From NCBI RefSeq assembly GCF_014192275.1, contig NZ_JACHXR010000002.1, positions 124,001 through 188,000 on the forward strand: a DNA stretch of 64,000 bases, given 5' to 3'. Shown here piece by piece: positions 54,478 through 64,000 of the stretch. Origin of the DNA: Halomonas stenophila (lineage in GTDB: Bacteria > Pseudomonadota > Gammaproteobacteria > Pseudomonadales > Halomonadaceae). The first letter of the stretch is position 1. Each line of letters begins with the position of its first letter. The notes under the pieces were generated by a model that did not search any database, was not told where the DNA came from, and saw nothing but the letters and a program-made list of their open reading frames with translations. The translations under genes and the position numbers were made by a program.

Positions 54478-54898
54478 ATCGCTGCGTGCCGTCCGCCACG
54501 CCAGGTTCGTGGCCACGTTTGTCATTTCCATGATCCTGAGCCTGCCGCCTGTCCATGTAGAGGCCTTGTCCAGGCACCGCTCAGGGAGACGCCGTCCACC
54601 CAACGACGAAGGACCGATTTATTGTGTATGTATTAGCAGACTTTCATGTTGGCAATTGGCGACATCTTGGCTTAGGAGACGGGCGTGTTTGCTCCAATGT
54701 ATGTCTTGGCAGTCAGAGGTGTTTGCAAGTGACGACTGATCAACTTAGGAATCAGTGCATCCGTTACCGTTGGGCTGGAGATGGGTATTTCTCCTACGTA
54801 GGATTAGCCCGGATCAGCGGGCAGCCTTCAGTGTTGGCCCGGACGTCAGGATGACATCCATGTGGTCAGGGCAAGGGAATGCGCCCGTTACAATCCTT
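54478..54898. other. Non-coding stretch upstream of the capsule operon
   Basis: About 420 bases of mixed composition between the AlkZ remnant and the ops element. No supported gene. It should contain the capsule operon promoter; TACAAT at 54889 looks like a -10 box but lies too close to ops to place ops inside the transcript, so the true promoter is probably further upstream. Confidence 0.45.
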
Positions 54899-54899
54899 G

Positions 54900-54911
54900 G
54901 GCGGTAGCGTG
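54900..54911 (+). promoter_or_regulatory. ops element (RfaH recruitment site, JUMPStart core)
   Basis: GGCGGTAGCGTG, an exact match to the E. coli operon polarity suppressor element. It lies 101 bases before the first gene of the polysaccharide operon, in the correct orientation, as in JUMPStart leaders of capsule and O-antigen operons. RfaH-dependent read-through of the long operon is inferred; the rfaH gene is not in the window. Confidence 0.8.
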
Positions 54912-55012
54912 TCTGAAAGCCTTAGCCCTCGCCTACCATAGTTACTATTCGAATTCCCGACACCTGAATATCGAGACCATTCCAGGTGTCATCATTGACA
55001 TAGAGACTCACC

Positions 55013-55423
55013 ATGCCAACGATTGCCCATCTTCTGCTCTCCCGGCCGGCCCGGTGCGGCCTGGCAGTCATGGGATGCTCTCTACTGCTGAGTGGCTGTG
55101 CCGCCTTGGGCGGATTCCCCGGCTCGAAGCCGGGCGGCGTCGTCGATGGTGGCCAGGGGCAAACCCTGGATGAGAACCTCAGTGGCTTCCTCGCCCAGGC
55201 GCCTGTCGGTGCCGTGATCACGCTGGCCGAGAGTCCTTGGGGTCGTGACGTCGAGGTCATGGCGGACGAGCCCTATCACGCCGCCAGCGGTCGTGAGTGC
55301 CGCAAGCTGCAGGTCATCTCGGCGAGTGACGCTACCCGTCGAGTGGTGGCCTGCGAAACCGAAGAAGGCTGGGAATCCCAACGCCTGGTTACCGACATGC
55401 TGAGTGCAGGGAGTACTCGCTGA
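55013..55423 (+). CDS. Capsule-operon lipoprotein of unknown function
   Basis: 136 residues with a lipoprotein signal (LLLSGCAALGG, Cys at about 29). The mature part has a conserved-looking segment GRDVEVMADEPYHAASGREC and VACETEEGWESQRLV but no recognised domain. First gene of the operon, and its stop overlaps the KpsD-like start (TGATG), so a role in surface polysaccharide export is likely. Confidence 0.8.
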   Translation: MPTIAHLLLSRPARCGLAVMGCSLLLSGCAALGGFPGSKPGGVVDGGQGQTLDENLSGFLAQAPVGAVITLAESPWGRDVEVMADEPYHAASGRECRKLQVISASDATRRVVACETEEGWESQRLVTDMLSAGSTR

Positions 55424-57135
55424 TGCTCCAAGTGAAACGCTGTTTGCCCCTGCTCATCGGTCTGCTCTGTGCGTTGCTGGGATCCTTGGCCCAAGCCCAG
55501 ACGGTTAACCCGTCCAGCGGCATCCTGCCGGAGCAGCAGCAGAAGCGGGACTCCTCCGCGTCCGAGGAGGTGGATGACACGCCGCGTGTCGACTGGCGCA
55601 GTGGCACCGTGGGTCCCGTCCCTCAGGACCGCCTCGACGAGGCCGCCGATCGACTCCCTCCCTTCGGGGCCAACCTTTTCGAGGGGGGCTTTCGCGGCAC
55701 CATGGCCGACGGACTGACGCCCGGCTATCGCGTCAAGCCCGGGGATCAGGTCACTCTGCGTGCCTGGGGAGCCGTCGAGATCGATCGCGTACTGACCGTC
55801 GATGCCCAGGGCAATATCTTCATCCCCAGCAGCGGCCCGCTGGCCGTGCAGGGACAGAACAGTCAGGAGCTCGACAGCGCCGTACGCCAGGCGATTCACG
55901 ACGTCTATCCGGACAACGTGGAGGTCTACACCAACCTGCAGGGTGTCCAGCCGGTGGGGGTGTTCGTGACCGGTTACGTGGACAACCCCGGCCGCTATGC
56001 CGGTACCCCGAACGACTCGCTGCTGTACTTCCTCGACCAGGCCGGTGGCATCGACAACGAGTTGGGCAGCTACCGCAAGATTCGTGTGGTGCGCGACAAC
56101 CAGACCGTTGCCCGGGTCGACCTCTATGATTTCCTGATCGATGGTGCGATTCCCCGCCCGCAGTTCCGTGATGGTGACACCATCATCGTGGAAGAGCGCG
56201 GCCCCTCCCTGGCCGTCGTCGGCGACGTGCAGCGCGAGTATCGCTACGAACTCATCGGCGATCGCCTGACCGGCGCCGAAGTGACCAACCTGGCGCGGCT
56301 CAAGGCCGGGGTGTCCCATGTGCTGGTGCGTGGTTCCCGCGCTGACGGTCCCTTCGCCCGCTATTTCCCGCTCGACGACTTCAACGGCCAGACGGTGCGC
56401 AGCGGTGACGAGGTGACGTTCAGCGCCGACCAGCGTGACGAGAGCATCGTCGTCCAGGTGGAGGGCAGCTACTATGGACCCTCCCGCTATGCCCTGCCGC
56501 GTAACGCTCGCCTGAGCGAACTGCTCGACGCCATCTCCGTGCCGGAAGACATGACGGCCGTGCACAGCGTCTCCCTGCGTCGCGAAAGCATCGCCGAGCA
56601 GCAGCGACAGTCTCTCGAAGACAGCTTGCGACGCCTGGAGACCACCTACCTGGGGGCGCCGACCCGTACCGACGAAGAAGCCCGCACCCGCGTCAAGGAA
56701 GCCGAGCTGATCGAGCGCTTCGTCGAACGTGCCGGTGAGGTCGAGCCGTCTGGCCGCCTGGTCGTCGCCCGGGGTGATCGCATCAGCGACATCCGACTGC
56801 AGGACGGGGACGTGATCACCATTCCCGAGAGCAGCGACTCCGTCCTGGTCAGCGGCGAAATCGTGGTGCCCCAGGCGGCGGTCTACGACCCTGGCTCGAG
56901 CGTGCGTGATTACATCGAAGCGGCCGGCGGCTTCACCCAGCGCGCCGACGATGACCATATCCTGGTGGCGCGCCAGAACGGCGCCGTGGTCAATGCCGAC
57001 GACGTTACCCTGCGACCCGGCGACGAGATCCTGGTGATGCCCAGGGTGCCGAGCAATAATCTGCAGCTCGCCTCCACCATCACCCAGATCCTCTACCAGA
57101 TCGCCGTGGCCGCCAAGGTCGCTCTCGATATCTAA
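55423..57135 (+). CDS. Polysaccharide export protein, KpsD/Wza-like
   Basis: 570 residues, the length of KpsD. Signal peptide (to LAQAQT), polysaccharide-export domain (TPGYRVKPGDQVTLRAWGAVE), and SLBB-type beta-grasp domains (VFVTGYVDNPGRYAGTPNDS; VLVSGEIVVPQAAVYDPG). Predicted periplasm/outer-membrane channel for capsule exported by the KpsMT transporter. Belongs to the same operon as kpsM/T/E-like genes. Confidence 0.88.
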   Translation: MLQVKRCLPLLIGLLCALLGSLAQAQTVNPSSGILPEQQQKRDSSASEEVDDTPRVDWRSGTVGPVPQDRLDEAADRLPPFGANLFEGGFRGTMADGLTPGYRVKPGDQVTLRAWGAVEIDRVLTVDAQGNIFIPSSGPLAVQGQNSQELDSAVRQAIHDVYPDNVEVYTNLQGVQPVGVFVTGYVDNPGRYAGTPNDSLLYFLDQAGGIDNELGSYRKIRVVRDNQTVARVDLYDFLIDGAIPRPQFRDGDTIIVEERGPSLAVVGDVQREYRYELIGDRLTGAEVTNLARLKAGVSHVLVRGSRADGPFARYFPLDDFNGQTVRSGDEVTFSADQRDESIVVQVEGSYYGPSRYALPRNARLSELLDAISVPEDMTAVHSVSLRRESIAEQQRQSLEDSLRRLETTYLGAPTRTDEEARTRVKEAELIERFVERAGEVEPSGRLVVARGDRISDIRLQDGDVITIPESSDSVLVSGEIVVPQAAVYDPGSSVRDYIEAAGGFTQRADDDHILVARQNGAVVNADDVTLRPGDEILVMPRVPSNNLQLASTITQILYQIAVAAKVALDI

Positions 57136-57204
57136 CGTATCGGGCCGATACCGCCCGAGGCGGCGGTTCGCCCGGTGGGGCCGAGCTCCTCAAGGTAGTG
57201 CCAC

Positions 57205-58014
57205 ATGCCCGAATCCAACTCATCGACCGACGGTGTCCGTACGCCTTGGCAGGTCGCGCGCAGCGTCTGGTTCGCGATGTTCATGCGCGAAACCATCTCG
57301 CGCACCATGGCGGACCGCTTCGCCTGGTTCTGGATGATCTTCGAGCCGGTCGCCTTCGTCGGTATCTTCATCGCGATACGCAGCATGATCCGCGGTGACC
57401 GCTTCGTCATCGGCGCCGATTTCATTCCCTGGCTGATCGTCGGGTTGATGGGGTTCTTCCTGTTTCGGGAGGGGATGAACCGTCCGGTGGGGGCGATCGA
57501 AGCCAATCAGGGCCTGTTCGCCTATCGTCAGGTCCTGCCGATCGACCCGGTGCTGATCAGGGTCGTCCTCGAGGGACTACTGCGTACCTTCATCTTCCTG
57601 ATCTTCATCGTGGGTGGGGTCATGCTGGGCCTCGACCTCTATGCCGACCTGCCCATGTTCGCGATGTGGGCCTGGCTCTCGCTATGGGCCCTGGGAGCCG
57701 GGGCGGGGCTCACCCTATCGGCGGCCGCCGCCCTGGTGCCCGAGATAGGGCGCATCGTGAAGATGATCTCGCTGCCCTTGATGCTGATCTCCGGCGTGAT
57801 CATCCCGATGAGCCTGAAGCCCTATCACATCCAGCAACTGATGCTCTACAACCCGATCGCCCATGCCATCGAGTTCCTGCGGCTCGGCTTCTTCGAGAGT
57901 TACAAGACCGTGCCGGGCATCAGCATGCTGTACGTCTGGTTGTTCGCACTGGCGCTGATCGCTCTGGGGATGATCCTTCATCTGCGCTTCGCGGAGGAGT
58001 TGAAGGCCAAGTGA
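57205..58014 (+). CDS. ABC-2 polysaccharide exporter permease, KpsM-like
   Basis: 269 residues, six hydrophobic helices, the ABC-2 permease fold. Cytosolic N-terminus with VWFAMFMRETISRTMADRFAWFW, as in KpsM/CtrC proteins, and LYNPIAHAIEFLRLGFF near the C-terminus. Pairs with the ATPase that begins 5 bases downstream. Confidence 0.9.
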   Translation: MPESNSSTDGVRTPWQVARSVWFAMFMRETISRTMADRFAWFWMIFEPVAFVGIFIAIRSMIRGDRFVIGADFIPWLIVGLMGFFLFREGMNRPVGAIEANQGLFAYRQVLPIDPVLIRVVLEGLLRTFIFLIFIVGGVMLGLDLYADLPMFAMWAWLSLWALGAGAGLTLSAAAALVPEIGRIVKMISLPLMLISGVIIPMSLKPYHIQQLMLYNPIAHAIEFLRLGFFESYKTVPGISMLYVWLFALALIALGMILHLRFAEELKAK

Positions 58015-58018
58015 TCTC

Positions 58019-58900
58019 ATGATCGAACTCAACAGGCTCTATAAGCGTTACCACAACCACCGCTACAACGACTGGGTGCTCAAGGACGTCAACCTGACGA
58101 TCCCCAGAGGGGTGAGCGTCGGACTGGTGGGCCCCAATGGTGCGGGAAAATCGACGCTGCTGCGATTGATCGGCGGCATGGATACGCCCGAGCGGGGAGA
58201 GGTGAAGCGCCGCTGCCGCGTCTCCTGGCCCATCGGCCTGACCGGAGGGTTCAAGGGCTCCATGACCGGGCGCCAGAACGTGCAGTTCGTGGCACGCGTG
58301 CATGGCGGCGGTGGGCAGGGCGTCAAGCGAATCATCGAGTTCGTCGAGGAGTTCGCCGAGATCGGCGGTGCCTTCGACCGCCCGGTGCAGACCTACTCCT
58401 CGGGGATGCGTTCGCGTCTGGCCTTCGGGCTTTCGCTGGCGTTCGACTTCGATGTCTACCTCTCGGACGAGGCCACGTCGGTGGGGGATCGGGCCTTCAA
58501 GGCCAAGGCCAAGCAGGCCTTCCGGGATCGAGTCGGCAAGGCGAGCTTGATCATGGTCTCACACGGTGAGTCCATCCTTCGGGAGATGTGCCAGGCTGGC
58601 ATTTTCCTCCATCAGGGGCGGGCCCAGTGGTTCGACGAGATCGACGACGCGATAGCCGCCTATCACGACACCTCCGGCATGCCAGATCCGGCGCCGTTAC
58701 GGGAGGCCAGGAAGGCGACCTGGAAGGCGCGCAAGGAGTTGCGGGCCGCCAAGGCGGACCATGCCCAGGCACGAGCCGAGGGTGCCAGCCAGGCCCATCT
58801 CGATACCCTGACGGCATCGATCAAGCGCAAGCGCGAAGAGCTCCGGCAACACAAGGCGACGCTCGCCGCCTTCAAGGAGCCGACCGATGACGATGATTGA
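58019..58900 (+). CDS. Polysaccharide exporter ATPase, KpsT-like, with C-terminal coiled coil
   Basis: 293 residues. Walker A GPNGAGKSTLLRL (about 38-50), signature YSSGMRSRLAFGLSLAF, and Walker B FDVYLSDEATSVGD in which the usual hydrophobic run ends in SDEA. E. coli KpsT is about 220 residues; here an extra charged segment (about 220-293: alternating Lys/Arg/Ala/Glu) is predicted to form a coiled coil. Energises KpsM. Confidence 0.9.
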   Translation: MIELNRLYKRYHNHRYNDWVLKDVNLTIPRGVSVGLVGPNGAGKSTLLRLIGGMDTPERGEVKRRCRVSWPIGLTGGFKGSMTGRQNVQFVARVHGGGGQGVKRIIEFVEEFAEIGGAFDRPVQTYSSGMRSRLAFGLSLAFDFDVYLSDEATSVGDRAFKAKAKQAFRDRVGKASLIMVSHGESILREMCQAGIFLHQGRAQWFDEIDDAIAAYHDTSGMPDPAPLREARKATWKARKELRAAKADHAQARAEGASQAHLDTLTASIKRKREELRQHKATLAAFKEPTDDDD

Positions 58901-58925
58901 CGTTTCTTTTCGATAAGGTCCCTGG

Positions 58926-60005
58926 ATGAAAGCAATCTTTAGGCGTAACTCCTACTGGGGGTTATGTATTGTCGCGATCGTGCTGGTGAGCGCCTACTGG
59001 GTGTTCTGGGCGACGGATCGCTACGTGTCCCGCACGGTGGTCGTGCTGGAGAGCCCGCAGATCGCCTCTCCGGAGGTGTCGTTTGCATCGATCCTCGGCG
59101 GCGGCGGCTCGAGCGATCTGCTGCTGTTGCGCGAGCACCTGCTGTCGGTCGACATGTTGCGTCGGGCACAGGAGCAGCTGGATCTTCGCGAGCACTACTC
59201 CAGCCATGGCGATTTCTTCTCGCGGCTACGTGATCCCGATGCCCCCATCGAGGACCTGCACCGCTACTACCAGCGCCGGGTGAAGATCGACATGGACGAA
59301 TATGCCAAGGTGCTGAAGATCGAGGTGCAGGCCAATACCCCCCAATTCGCCCACGACCTCGCTGCTCTGCTGCTCGAGGCCGGCGAGCAGCATATGAATG
59401 AGATGGGGCAGCACCTCGCCGAGGAGCAGGTCCGCTTCCTCGAGCAACAGTTGGGGCGACTGGAGGGGCGGCTGGATAAGGCCCGCGCCGATCTCCTCGA
59501 CTATCAGAACGAACACGGCCTGATCTCGCCGATCAAGACCGTGGAGAACCTCAACCAGGTCGTTGCCACCCTGGAGGGGGAGCTGGCCCGCTTGGAGGCA
59601 CGCCGCAGTGCCCTGGCCTCTTTCCACAGTGCCCAGTCGGCCGAGATGGTGCGCATCGAGAGTGAGGTAGAGGCCTTGCGCGAGCAGATCGGCAAGGAGC
59701 GGGGCCGCCTTGCCCAGGTGGCGGGTGATTCACTGAACCGGGTCTCCTCGGAATACCAGACCCTGGAGCAGCGAGCCAAGTTTGCCCAGGAAACCTATTC
59801 GAGTGCCATGGCCGCCCTGGAAAATACGCGCATCGAAGCGGCCCGCACACTCAAGCAGGTCTCCGTGCTGCAGAGCCCGGTGCTCCCCGAATACGCCACC
59901 GAGCCGCGTCGGTTGTATAACGCGACGGTGTTCGGCATCGTCGCCCTGTTCGTGACCTTCATCCTCAATATGCTGATCCTGATCGTGCGCGATCATCGCG
60001 ACTGA
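58926..60005 (+). CDS. Capsule export inner-membrane protein, KpsE-like
   Basis: 359 residues: N-terminal helix (about 10-30), large periplasmic region with long coiled coils (about 150-280, e.g. [20 protein letters not shown]), C-terminal helix (about 333-353). Polysaccharide co-polymerase family, bridging KpsMT and KpsD. Adjacent to kpsT-like gene. Confidence 0.88.
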   Translation: MKAIFRRNSYWGLCIVAIVLVSAYWVFWATDRYVSRTVVVLESPQIASPEVSFASILGGGGSSDLLLLREHLLSVDMLRRAQEQLDLREHYSSHGDFFSRLRDPDAPIEDLHRYYQRRVKIDMDEYAKVLKIEVQANTPQFAHDLAALLLEAGEQHMNEMGQHLAEEQVRFLEQQLGRLEGRLDKARADLLDYQNEHGLISPIKTVENLNQVVATLEGELARLEARRSALASFHSAQSAEMVRIESEVEALREQIGKERGRLAQVAGDSLNRVSSEYQTLEQRAKFAQETYSSAMAALENTRIEAARTLKQVSVLQSPVLPEYATEPRRLYNATVFGIVALFVTFILNMLILIVRDHRD

Positions 60006-60006
60006 T

Positions 60007-61122
60007 ATGGCCAAGACCTTCTTGATCACTGGCGGGGCGGGCTTCATCGGTTCCGCGGTGGTGCGTGAACTCATCGGCAACACCGACCATCGCGTGGTCA
60101 GCGTCGACAAGCTGACTTATGCCGGCAACCTGGCGTCGCTGGAGCCCATCGCCGACAGCCCGCGGCATGTCTTCGTCCGGGCCGATATCGGCGATGTCCC
60201 TGCCATGCAGCAGGTCTTCGAGCAGCATCGGCCCGACGTGGTCATGCACCTGGCGGCCGAGAGCCACGTCGACCGTTCCATCGAGGGGCCGGCCGATTTC
60301 ATCCACACCAACCTGGTGGGCACGTCGGTGCTGTTGGAAGTCTCGCGCGGCTACTGGACGGCGCTGAAGGGCTCCGTCCCGGAGAAGGCCGCCGACTTTC
60401 GCTTCCATCATGTGTCCACCGACGAAGTGTATGGCGACCTGGATGGCGCGGAGGGGCTGTTCGCCGAAACCACCCCCTATGCACCGAGCTCACCCTATGC
60501 GGCCAGCAAGGCCGGCGCCGACCACCTGGTGCGCGCCTGGCACCGCACCTTCGGCCTCCCCACGCTGGTCACCCATTGCTCCAACAATTACGGGCCCTAC
60601 CACTTTCCGGAGAAACTGATTCCGCTGATGATCCTCAACGCCCTGGCCGGCAAGCCGCTGCCGATCTATGGCGATGGCCAGCAGATTCGCGACTGGCTCC
60701 ACGTGGAGGATCACGCCCGTGCACTGATCAAGGTGGCGATGCAGGGGCGGGCAGGGGAGACCTACAACATCGGCGGCCTCAACGAGAAGAGCAATCTCGA
60801 GGTCGTCGAGACGATCTGTGACCTGTTGCAGGAACGGGTGCCGCAGGATACCCGTTACCGTGACCTCATCACCTTCGTCGCCGATCGCCCTGGCCACGAC
60901 AGACGCTACGCCATCGATGCCGGCAAGATCGCGCGCGAGCTGGACTGGGTACCACAGGAGACCTTCGAGAGCGGGCTATGCAGGACCGTCGAGTGGTACC
61001 TGAGCAACGAGGACTGGTGGCGGTGTATCCAGGATGGCAGCTATCTGGGACAGCGCCTCGGCCTGACCGACGCCTTTGATGACAGGGATGACCGCCATGA
61101 ACATTCTGGTTACCGGGGGTAG
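60007..61122 (+). CDS. rfbB: dTDP-glucose 4,6-dehydratase
   Basis: Second step of dTDP-L-rhamnose synthesis. 371 residues: Rossmann [11 protein letters not shown], catalytic [23 protein letters not shown] (Tyr-x3-Lys) and [18 protein letters not shown]. It begins 1 base after the KpsE-like gene's stop. A short C-terminal tail ends 26 bases inside rfbD. Confidence 0.94.
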   Translation: MAKTFLITGGAGFIGSAVVRELIGNTDHRVVSVDKLTYAGNLASLEPIADSPRHVFVRADIGDVPAMQQVFEQHRPDVVMHLAAESHVDRSIEGPADFIHTNLVGTSVLLEVSRGYWTALKGSVPEKAADFRFHHVSTDEVYGDLDGAEGLFAETTPYAPSSPYAASKAGADHLVRAWHRTFGLPTLVTHCSNNYGPYHFPEKLIPLMILNALAGKPLPIYGDGQQIRDWLHVEDHARALIKVAMQGRAGETYNIGGLNEKSNLEVVETICDLLQERVPQDTRYRDLITFVADRPGHDRRYAIDAGKIARELDWVPQETFESGLCRTVEWYLSNEDWWRCIQDGSYLGQRLGLTDAFDDRDDRHEHSGYRG

Positions 61123-61969
61123 CGGCCAGGTCGGCTTCGAACTGCAACGTCGGCTCAGCCCGCTCGGCAGGGTGCTGGCACCGAGCCGCGCCGAGCTGGA
61201 CCTGACCGACTCCAGGGCCGTCAACGCCTGGCTCGAGACAACCCGTCCCGAACTGATCGTCAATGCCGCCGCCTATACGGCGGTCGACAGAGCCGAACGC
61301 GAACCGGACCTGGCACGGCGCCTGAATGCCGAGCTACCCGCCCAGCTGGCCGACTACGCCGAGGCGCACGACCTGCGGCTGGTCCACTTCTCCAGCGATT
61401 ACGTCTATTCCGGCCACGGCGATACGCCCTGGCGAGAAGACGATGTCCCCCAACCGCTCAACGTCTATGGCCGGACCAAACTGGAAGGCGACCGGGCCAT
61501 TCAGCTGAGCGGCTGCCAACACCTGATCTTCCGAACCAGCTGGGTCTACAGTGCTCATGGCAGCAACTTCATGCAGACCATGCTGCGGTTGGGGCAGGAG
61601 CGTCACCGGCTCGAGGTGGTGGCGGATCAGATCGGCGCGCCGACGCCGGCATGTCTGCTGGCGAAGGTCACTGCCCAGGCCCTCCAGCGGCGGCTGGAGA
61701 GTGGCCTCTATCACCTGGCCCCGAGGGGAGCGACGGGTTGGCATGGCTTCGCCCGGGCGATCTTCCGGCACGCCATCGCCCAGGGGCTGCCCCTGGCCAT
61801 CTCTCCCGACGGGGTGATTGCTATCCCCACGGCCGACTACCCCACCCCCGCCACTCGCCCGCTCAACTCGCGCCTGTGCCTCGACAAGCTCGAGGAGGCG
61901 CTGGATGTGGCGCTGCCGCATTGGGAAGACCCGCTCGTCTCGACGCTGGCCGAGTCGCTGAAGCGCTAG
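61097..61969 (+). CDS. rfbD: dTDP-4-dehydrorhamnose reductase
   Basis: Fourth step of dTDP-L-rhamnose synthesis, NADPH-dependent. 290 residues: [31 protein letters not shown] and catalytic [13 protein letters not shown] 61097 gives the usual N-terminus; the gene overlaps rfbB by 26 bases. Confidence 0.93.
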   Translation: MNILVTGGSGQVGFELQRRLSPLGRVLAPSRAELDLTDSRAVNAWLETTRPELIVNAAAYTAVDRAEREPDLARRLNAELPAQLADYAEAHDLRLVHFSSDYVYSGHGDTPWREDDVPQPLNVYGRTKLEGDRAIQLSGCQHLIFRTSWVYSAHGSNFMQTMLRLGQERHRLEVVADQIGAPTPACLLAKVTAQALQRRLESGLYHLAPRGATGWHGFARAIFRHAIAQGLPLAISPDGVIAIPTADYPTPATRPLNSRLCLDKLEEALDVALPHWEDPLVSTLAESLKR

Positions 61970-62053
61970 CGGCTGGCCAGTTCGAGTGATGCGGTATCGC
62001 GGCGACAACCACTCGCAGGTGCCCGATGGATCGGGCAAATGAGGTTTGACAGC

Positions 62054-62932
62054 ATGCAACGCAAAGGCATCGTACTGGCGGGCGGCACCGGCAGTCGGCT
62101 CTATCCCATTACCCATGGGGTGTCCAAGCAACTGCTGCCCATCTACGACAAGCCGATGATCTACTACCCGCTATCGGTCCTGATGCTGGCGGGGATACGT
62201 GACATTCTGATCATCTCGACCCCCGACGACTTGCCTGCCTTTCAGCGCCTGCTGGGCGATGGCGAGCAGTTGGGGGTATCCCTCGAATACGCCGAGCAGC
62301 GCTCGCCCAATGGCCTGGCGCAGGCGTTCCTCATCGGCGAACGTTTCATCGCCAATGACCCCGTGAGTCTCGTGCTGGGTGACAATATCTTCCATGGCCA
62401 ACACTTCACTGGACAGCTCCAGCAGGCGAGCCGGCAGCAGCGGGGCGCTACCGTATTTGGCTACTACGTCAAGGACCCCAAGCGCTTCGGTGTGGTGGAG
62501 TTCGATGGCGAGGGTCGCGCGATCAGCATCGAGGAAAAGCCCGCCCGCCCCCGATCCCAGCATGCCGTTACCGGGCTCTACTTCTACGACAACGACGTCA
62601 TCGAGATCGCCAAGGGGGTGAAGCCCAGCGCCCGTGGCGAACTGGAGATCACCTGCGTCAACAACGCCTACCTGGCGCGTGGCGACCTGCATGTGGCAAG
62701 CCTGGGCCGTGGCTTCGCCTGGCTGGATACCGGTACCCACGACAGCCTGCTGGAAGCGGCTCAGTACGTGCAGACCATCGAGCACCGCCAGGGACTCAAG
62801 ATCGCCTGCCTGGAAGAGATCGCCTGGCGCAACGGCTGGATCGACGATGAGGCCCTGGTCCGACGCGGCCAGGCACTGGCCAAGACCGGCTACGGTGACT
62901 ACCTCCTGACCCTTGTGAACCCGACTCCGTAG
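62054..62932 (+). CDS. rfbA: Glucose-1-phosphate thymidylyltransferase
   Basis: First step of the pathway (dTTP + Glc-1-P). 292 residues: [49 protein letters not shown] and [15 protein letters not shown]. Start at ATG 62054 (GAGG upstream). Confidence 0.95.
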   Translation: MQRKGIVLAGGTGSRLYPITHGVSKQLLPIYDKPMIYYPLSVLMLAGIRDILIISTPDDLPAFQRLLGDGEQLGVSLEYAEQRSPNGLAQAFLIGERFIANDPVSLVLGDNIFHGQHFTGQLQQASRQQRGATVFGYYVKDPKRFGVVEFDGEGRAISIEEKPARPRSQHAVTGLYFYDNDVIEIAKGVKPSARGELEITCVNNAYLARGDLHVASLGRGFAWLDTGTHDSLLEAAQYVQTIEHRQGLKIACLEEIAWRNGWIDDEALVRRGQALAKTGYGDYLLTLVNPTP

Positions 62933-62960
62933 GCGCCCGATTCCTCGGGCGAAGACCGCT

Positions 62961-63518
62961 ATGCATGCCCAACCCCTCTCCATTCGCGATGTCATCCTGC
63001 TCACCCCCGAGGTCCATGGCGATGAGCGTGGCTTCTTCATGGAAAGTTTCAACCAGCGCGATTTCGAAGCCCTCACCGGTGTGAGCACCACCTTCGTGCA
63101 GGATAACCATTCCCGCTCCCGTCAGGGGGTACTGCGCGGCTTGCACTATCAGGTACAGCGGCCCCAGGGCAAGCTGGTGCGAGTGCTGGCCGGCGAGATC
63201 CTCGATGTCGCCGTGGACATCCGTCGCGACTCCGCCACCTTCGGCCAGTGGGTAAGCGCGCGCCTATCCGCCATCACGCACCAACAGCTCTGGGTGCCGG
63301 AAGGCTTCGCCCATGGCTTTCTCGTACTCAGCGAGCAGGCCGAGGTGCTCTACAAGACCACCGACTATTACGCCCCTCGGGGTGAGCGCGCCATTCGCTG
63401 GGACGACCCCGCGCTGGCTATCGATTGGCAGCGTGCCGACTGGAGCTGGGGTGGCGAACCAACCCTCTCCACCAAGGATCGTCTTGCCGCCGATTTTCAC
63501 ACCAGCGAGATCAATTGA
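62961..63518 (+). CDS. rfbC: dTDP-4-dehydrorhamnose 3,5-epimerase
   Basis: Third step. 185 residues of the RmlC cupin: GDERGFFMESFNQRDFE, FVQDNHSRSRQGVLRGLHYQ (catalytic His), LVRVLAGEILDVAVDIR and PEGFAHGFLVLSE. Order rfbB-D-A-C. Confidence 0.95.
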   Translation: MHAQPLSIRDVILLTPEVHGDERGFFMESFNQRDFEALTGVSTTFVQDNHSRSRQGVLRGLHYQVQRPQGKLVRVLAGEILDVAVDIRRDSATFGQWVSARLSAITHQQLWVPEGFAHGFLVLSEQAEVLYKTTDYYAPRGERAIRWDDPALAIDWQRADWSWGGEPTLSTKDRLAADFHTSEIN

Positions 63519-63521
63519 GCC

Positions 63522-64000
63522 ATGTTCAGCGGATACCACCAGTCCATCCATAACGCGCGGGATGGTGAGGCCTTGCAGGCCTGGAAGTCCTTCTCGCTCG
63601 CCTACTGGGAAGAGCCGGGTTTCGGGCTGTCCGAGGACCTCCAGCAACGGCTCTTCCATGCCGGCTTCCTGCGCAGCCGCTGGGCGCTGTACGACATGGC
63701 GGAACATGGCGCCGACGGCTACCTCAGTGACTTCCAGGCCATGCGCCTGCAGGCGGCCAATGCCAAGTATCAGACGGTCATGGCCGACCGGGTGCTGTGC
63801 TCACACGTGGTGAGCAACTATTGCCCGGCCCCCGAGATCTACTGCGTGGTCACTGCGGAAGAGGTGCAGTGGGTCGCGGCCCCCTGGTGGCACCAGGACG
63901 ACCATGCCCCGGGAGAATTGATCGTCCACCCCATGCAGAGCGGCGCTGCCATGCCCTATCAGCGGGTGGCATTGCGCGAAGGGCGCTTCCATTCGGCCCT
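63522..64000 (+). CDS. Possible sugar-transfer-associated ATP-grasp protein (N-terminal part)
   Basis: Open to the window end, 159 visible residues, ATG 3 bases after the rfbC stop. Sequence such as LQAANAKYQTVMADRVLCSH and VVSNYCPAPEIYCVV resembles the N-terminal part of ATP-grasp proteins found in polysaccharide loci, where a lysine-rich substrate-binding segment follows. This identification is tentative because the ATP-grasp core lies beyond the window. Confidence 0.45.
   Translation, partial: MFSGYHQSIHNARDGEALQAWKSFSLAYWEEPGFGLSEDLQQRLFHAGFLRSRWALYDMAEHGADGYLSDFQAMRLQAANAKYQTVMADRVLCSHVVSNYCPAPEIYCVVTAEEVQWVAAPWWHQDDHAPGELIVHPMQSGAAMPYQRVALREGRFHSA

Noticed and set aside
54509..54854. 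Short open frames upstream of the ops element
   Set aside because: They lack ribosome-binding sites and recognised motifs; the stretch is better read as non-coding DNA following the AlkZ remnant.

Overview
The window is GC-rich gamma-proteobacterial chromosome, most like Halomonas or another Halomonadaceae. The supporting genes are the glrK-qseG-glrR locus, a TctCBA/TctDE uptake system, guaBA, sstT and a KpsMT-type capsule locus with rhamnose genes. No rRNA or tRNA gene was found. The assignment rests on gene content and base composition only.

Layout. 1-6.8 kb: end of a Pit phosphate permease, a 14-copy heptamer repeat, argA, then about 1 kb without a convincing protein gene, then glrK-qseG-glrR. 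That 1 kb contains three TGTC-N10-GACA-like half-site pairs, a close match to a sigma-54 promoter, a series of strong hairpins and a textbook terminator. I read it as a roughly 450-nt RNA controlled by GlrR, in the position glmY occupies in enterobacteria. 6.8-15.6 kb: xseA, an AbrB-like membrane protein, the tripartite transporter tctCBA, and the divergent regulators tctD-tctE with a binding-protein gene broken by one amber codon. 15.8-20.5 kb: cytochrome P460, an ADP-ribosylglycohydrolase, guaB and guaA.

20.5-35.2 kb is an accessory region starting exactly at the 3' end of guaA. The last 15 bp of guaA recur at 23.47, 28.76 and 34.08 kb, so this looks like stacked or rearranged insertions at the guaA hotspot, with no integrase left. 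The AT-rich part (20.6-27.4 kb) carries two compact putative defence modules: a D12-class adenine methyltransferase + four-helix membrane protein + DGQHR-domain protein, and a HerA-like ATPase + NurA-like nuclease with a zinc ribbon. An IS10-like element follows. Next comes a 1.1-kb direct duplication carrying a CheR-like methyltransferase gene, whose copies enclose a LysR/EamA pair, an SRPBCC gene and an unusual quinone reductase-UbiA fusion.

35.3-54.5 kb is a mosaic of single genes and small operons: an AlkZ-like glycosylase, an MscS channel, a DsbA-like protein, a metallo-beta-lactamase-fold protein, a cold-shock protein, sstT, a carbohydrate ABC operon, a GlxA-type regulator and others. 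It also holds gene remnants and dispersed dyad motifs. 54.9-64 kb is a polysaccharide export operon preceded by an exact ops (RfaH) element: a lipoprotein, KpsD-, KpsM-, KpsT- and KpsE-like proteins, rfbBDAC for dTDP-L-rhamnose, and the start of one further gene.
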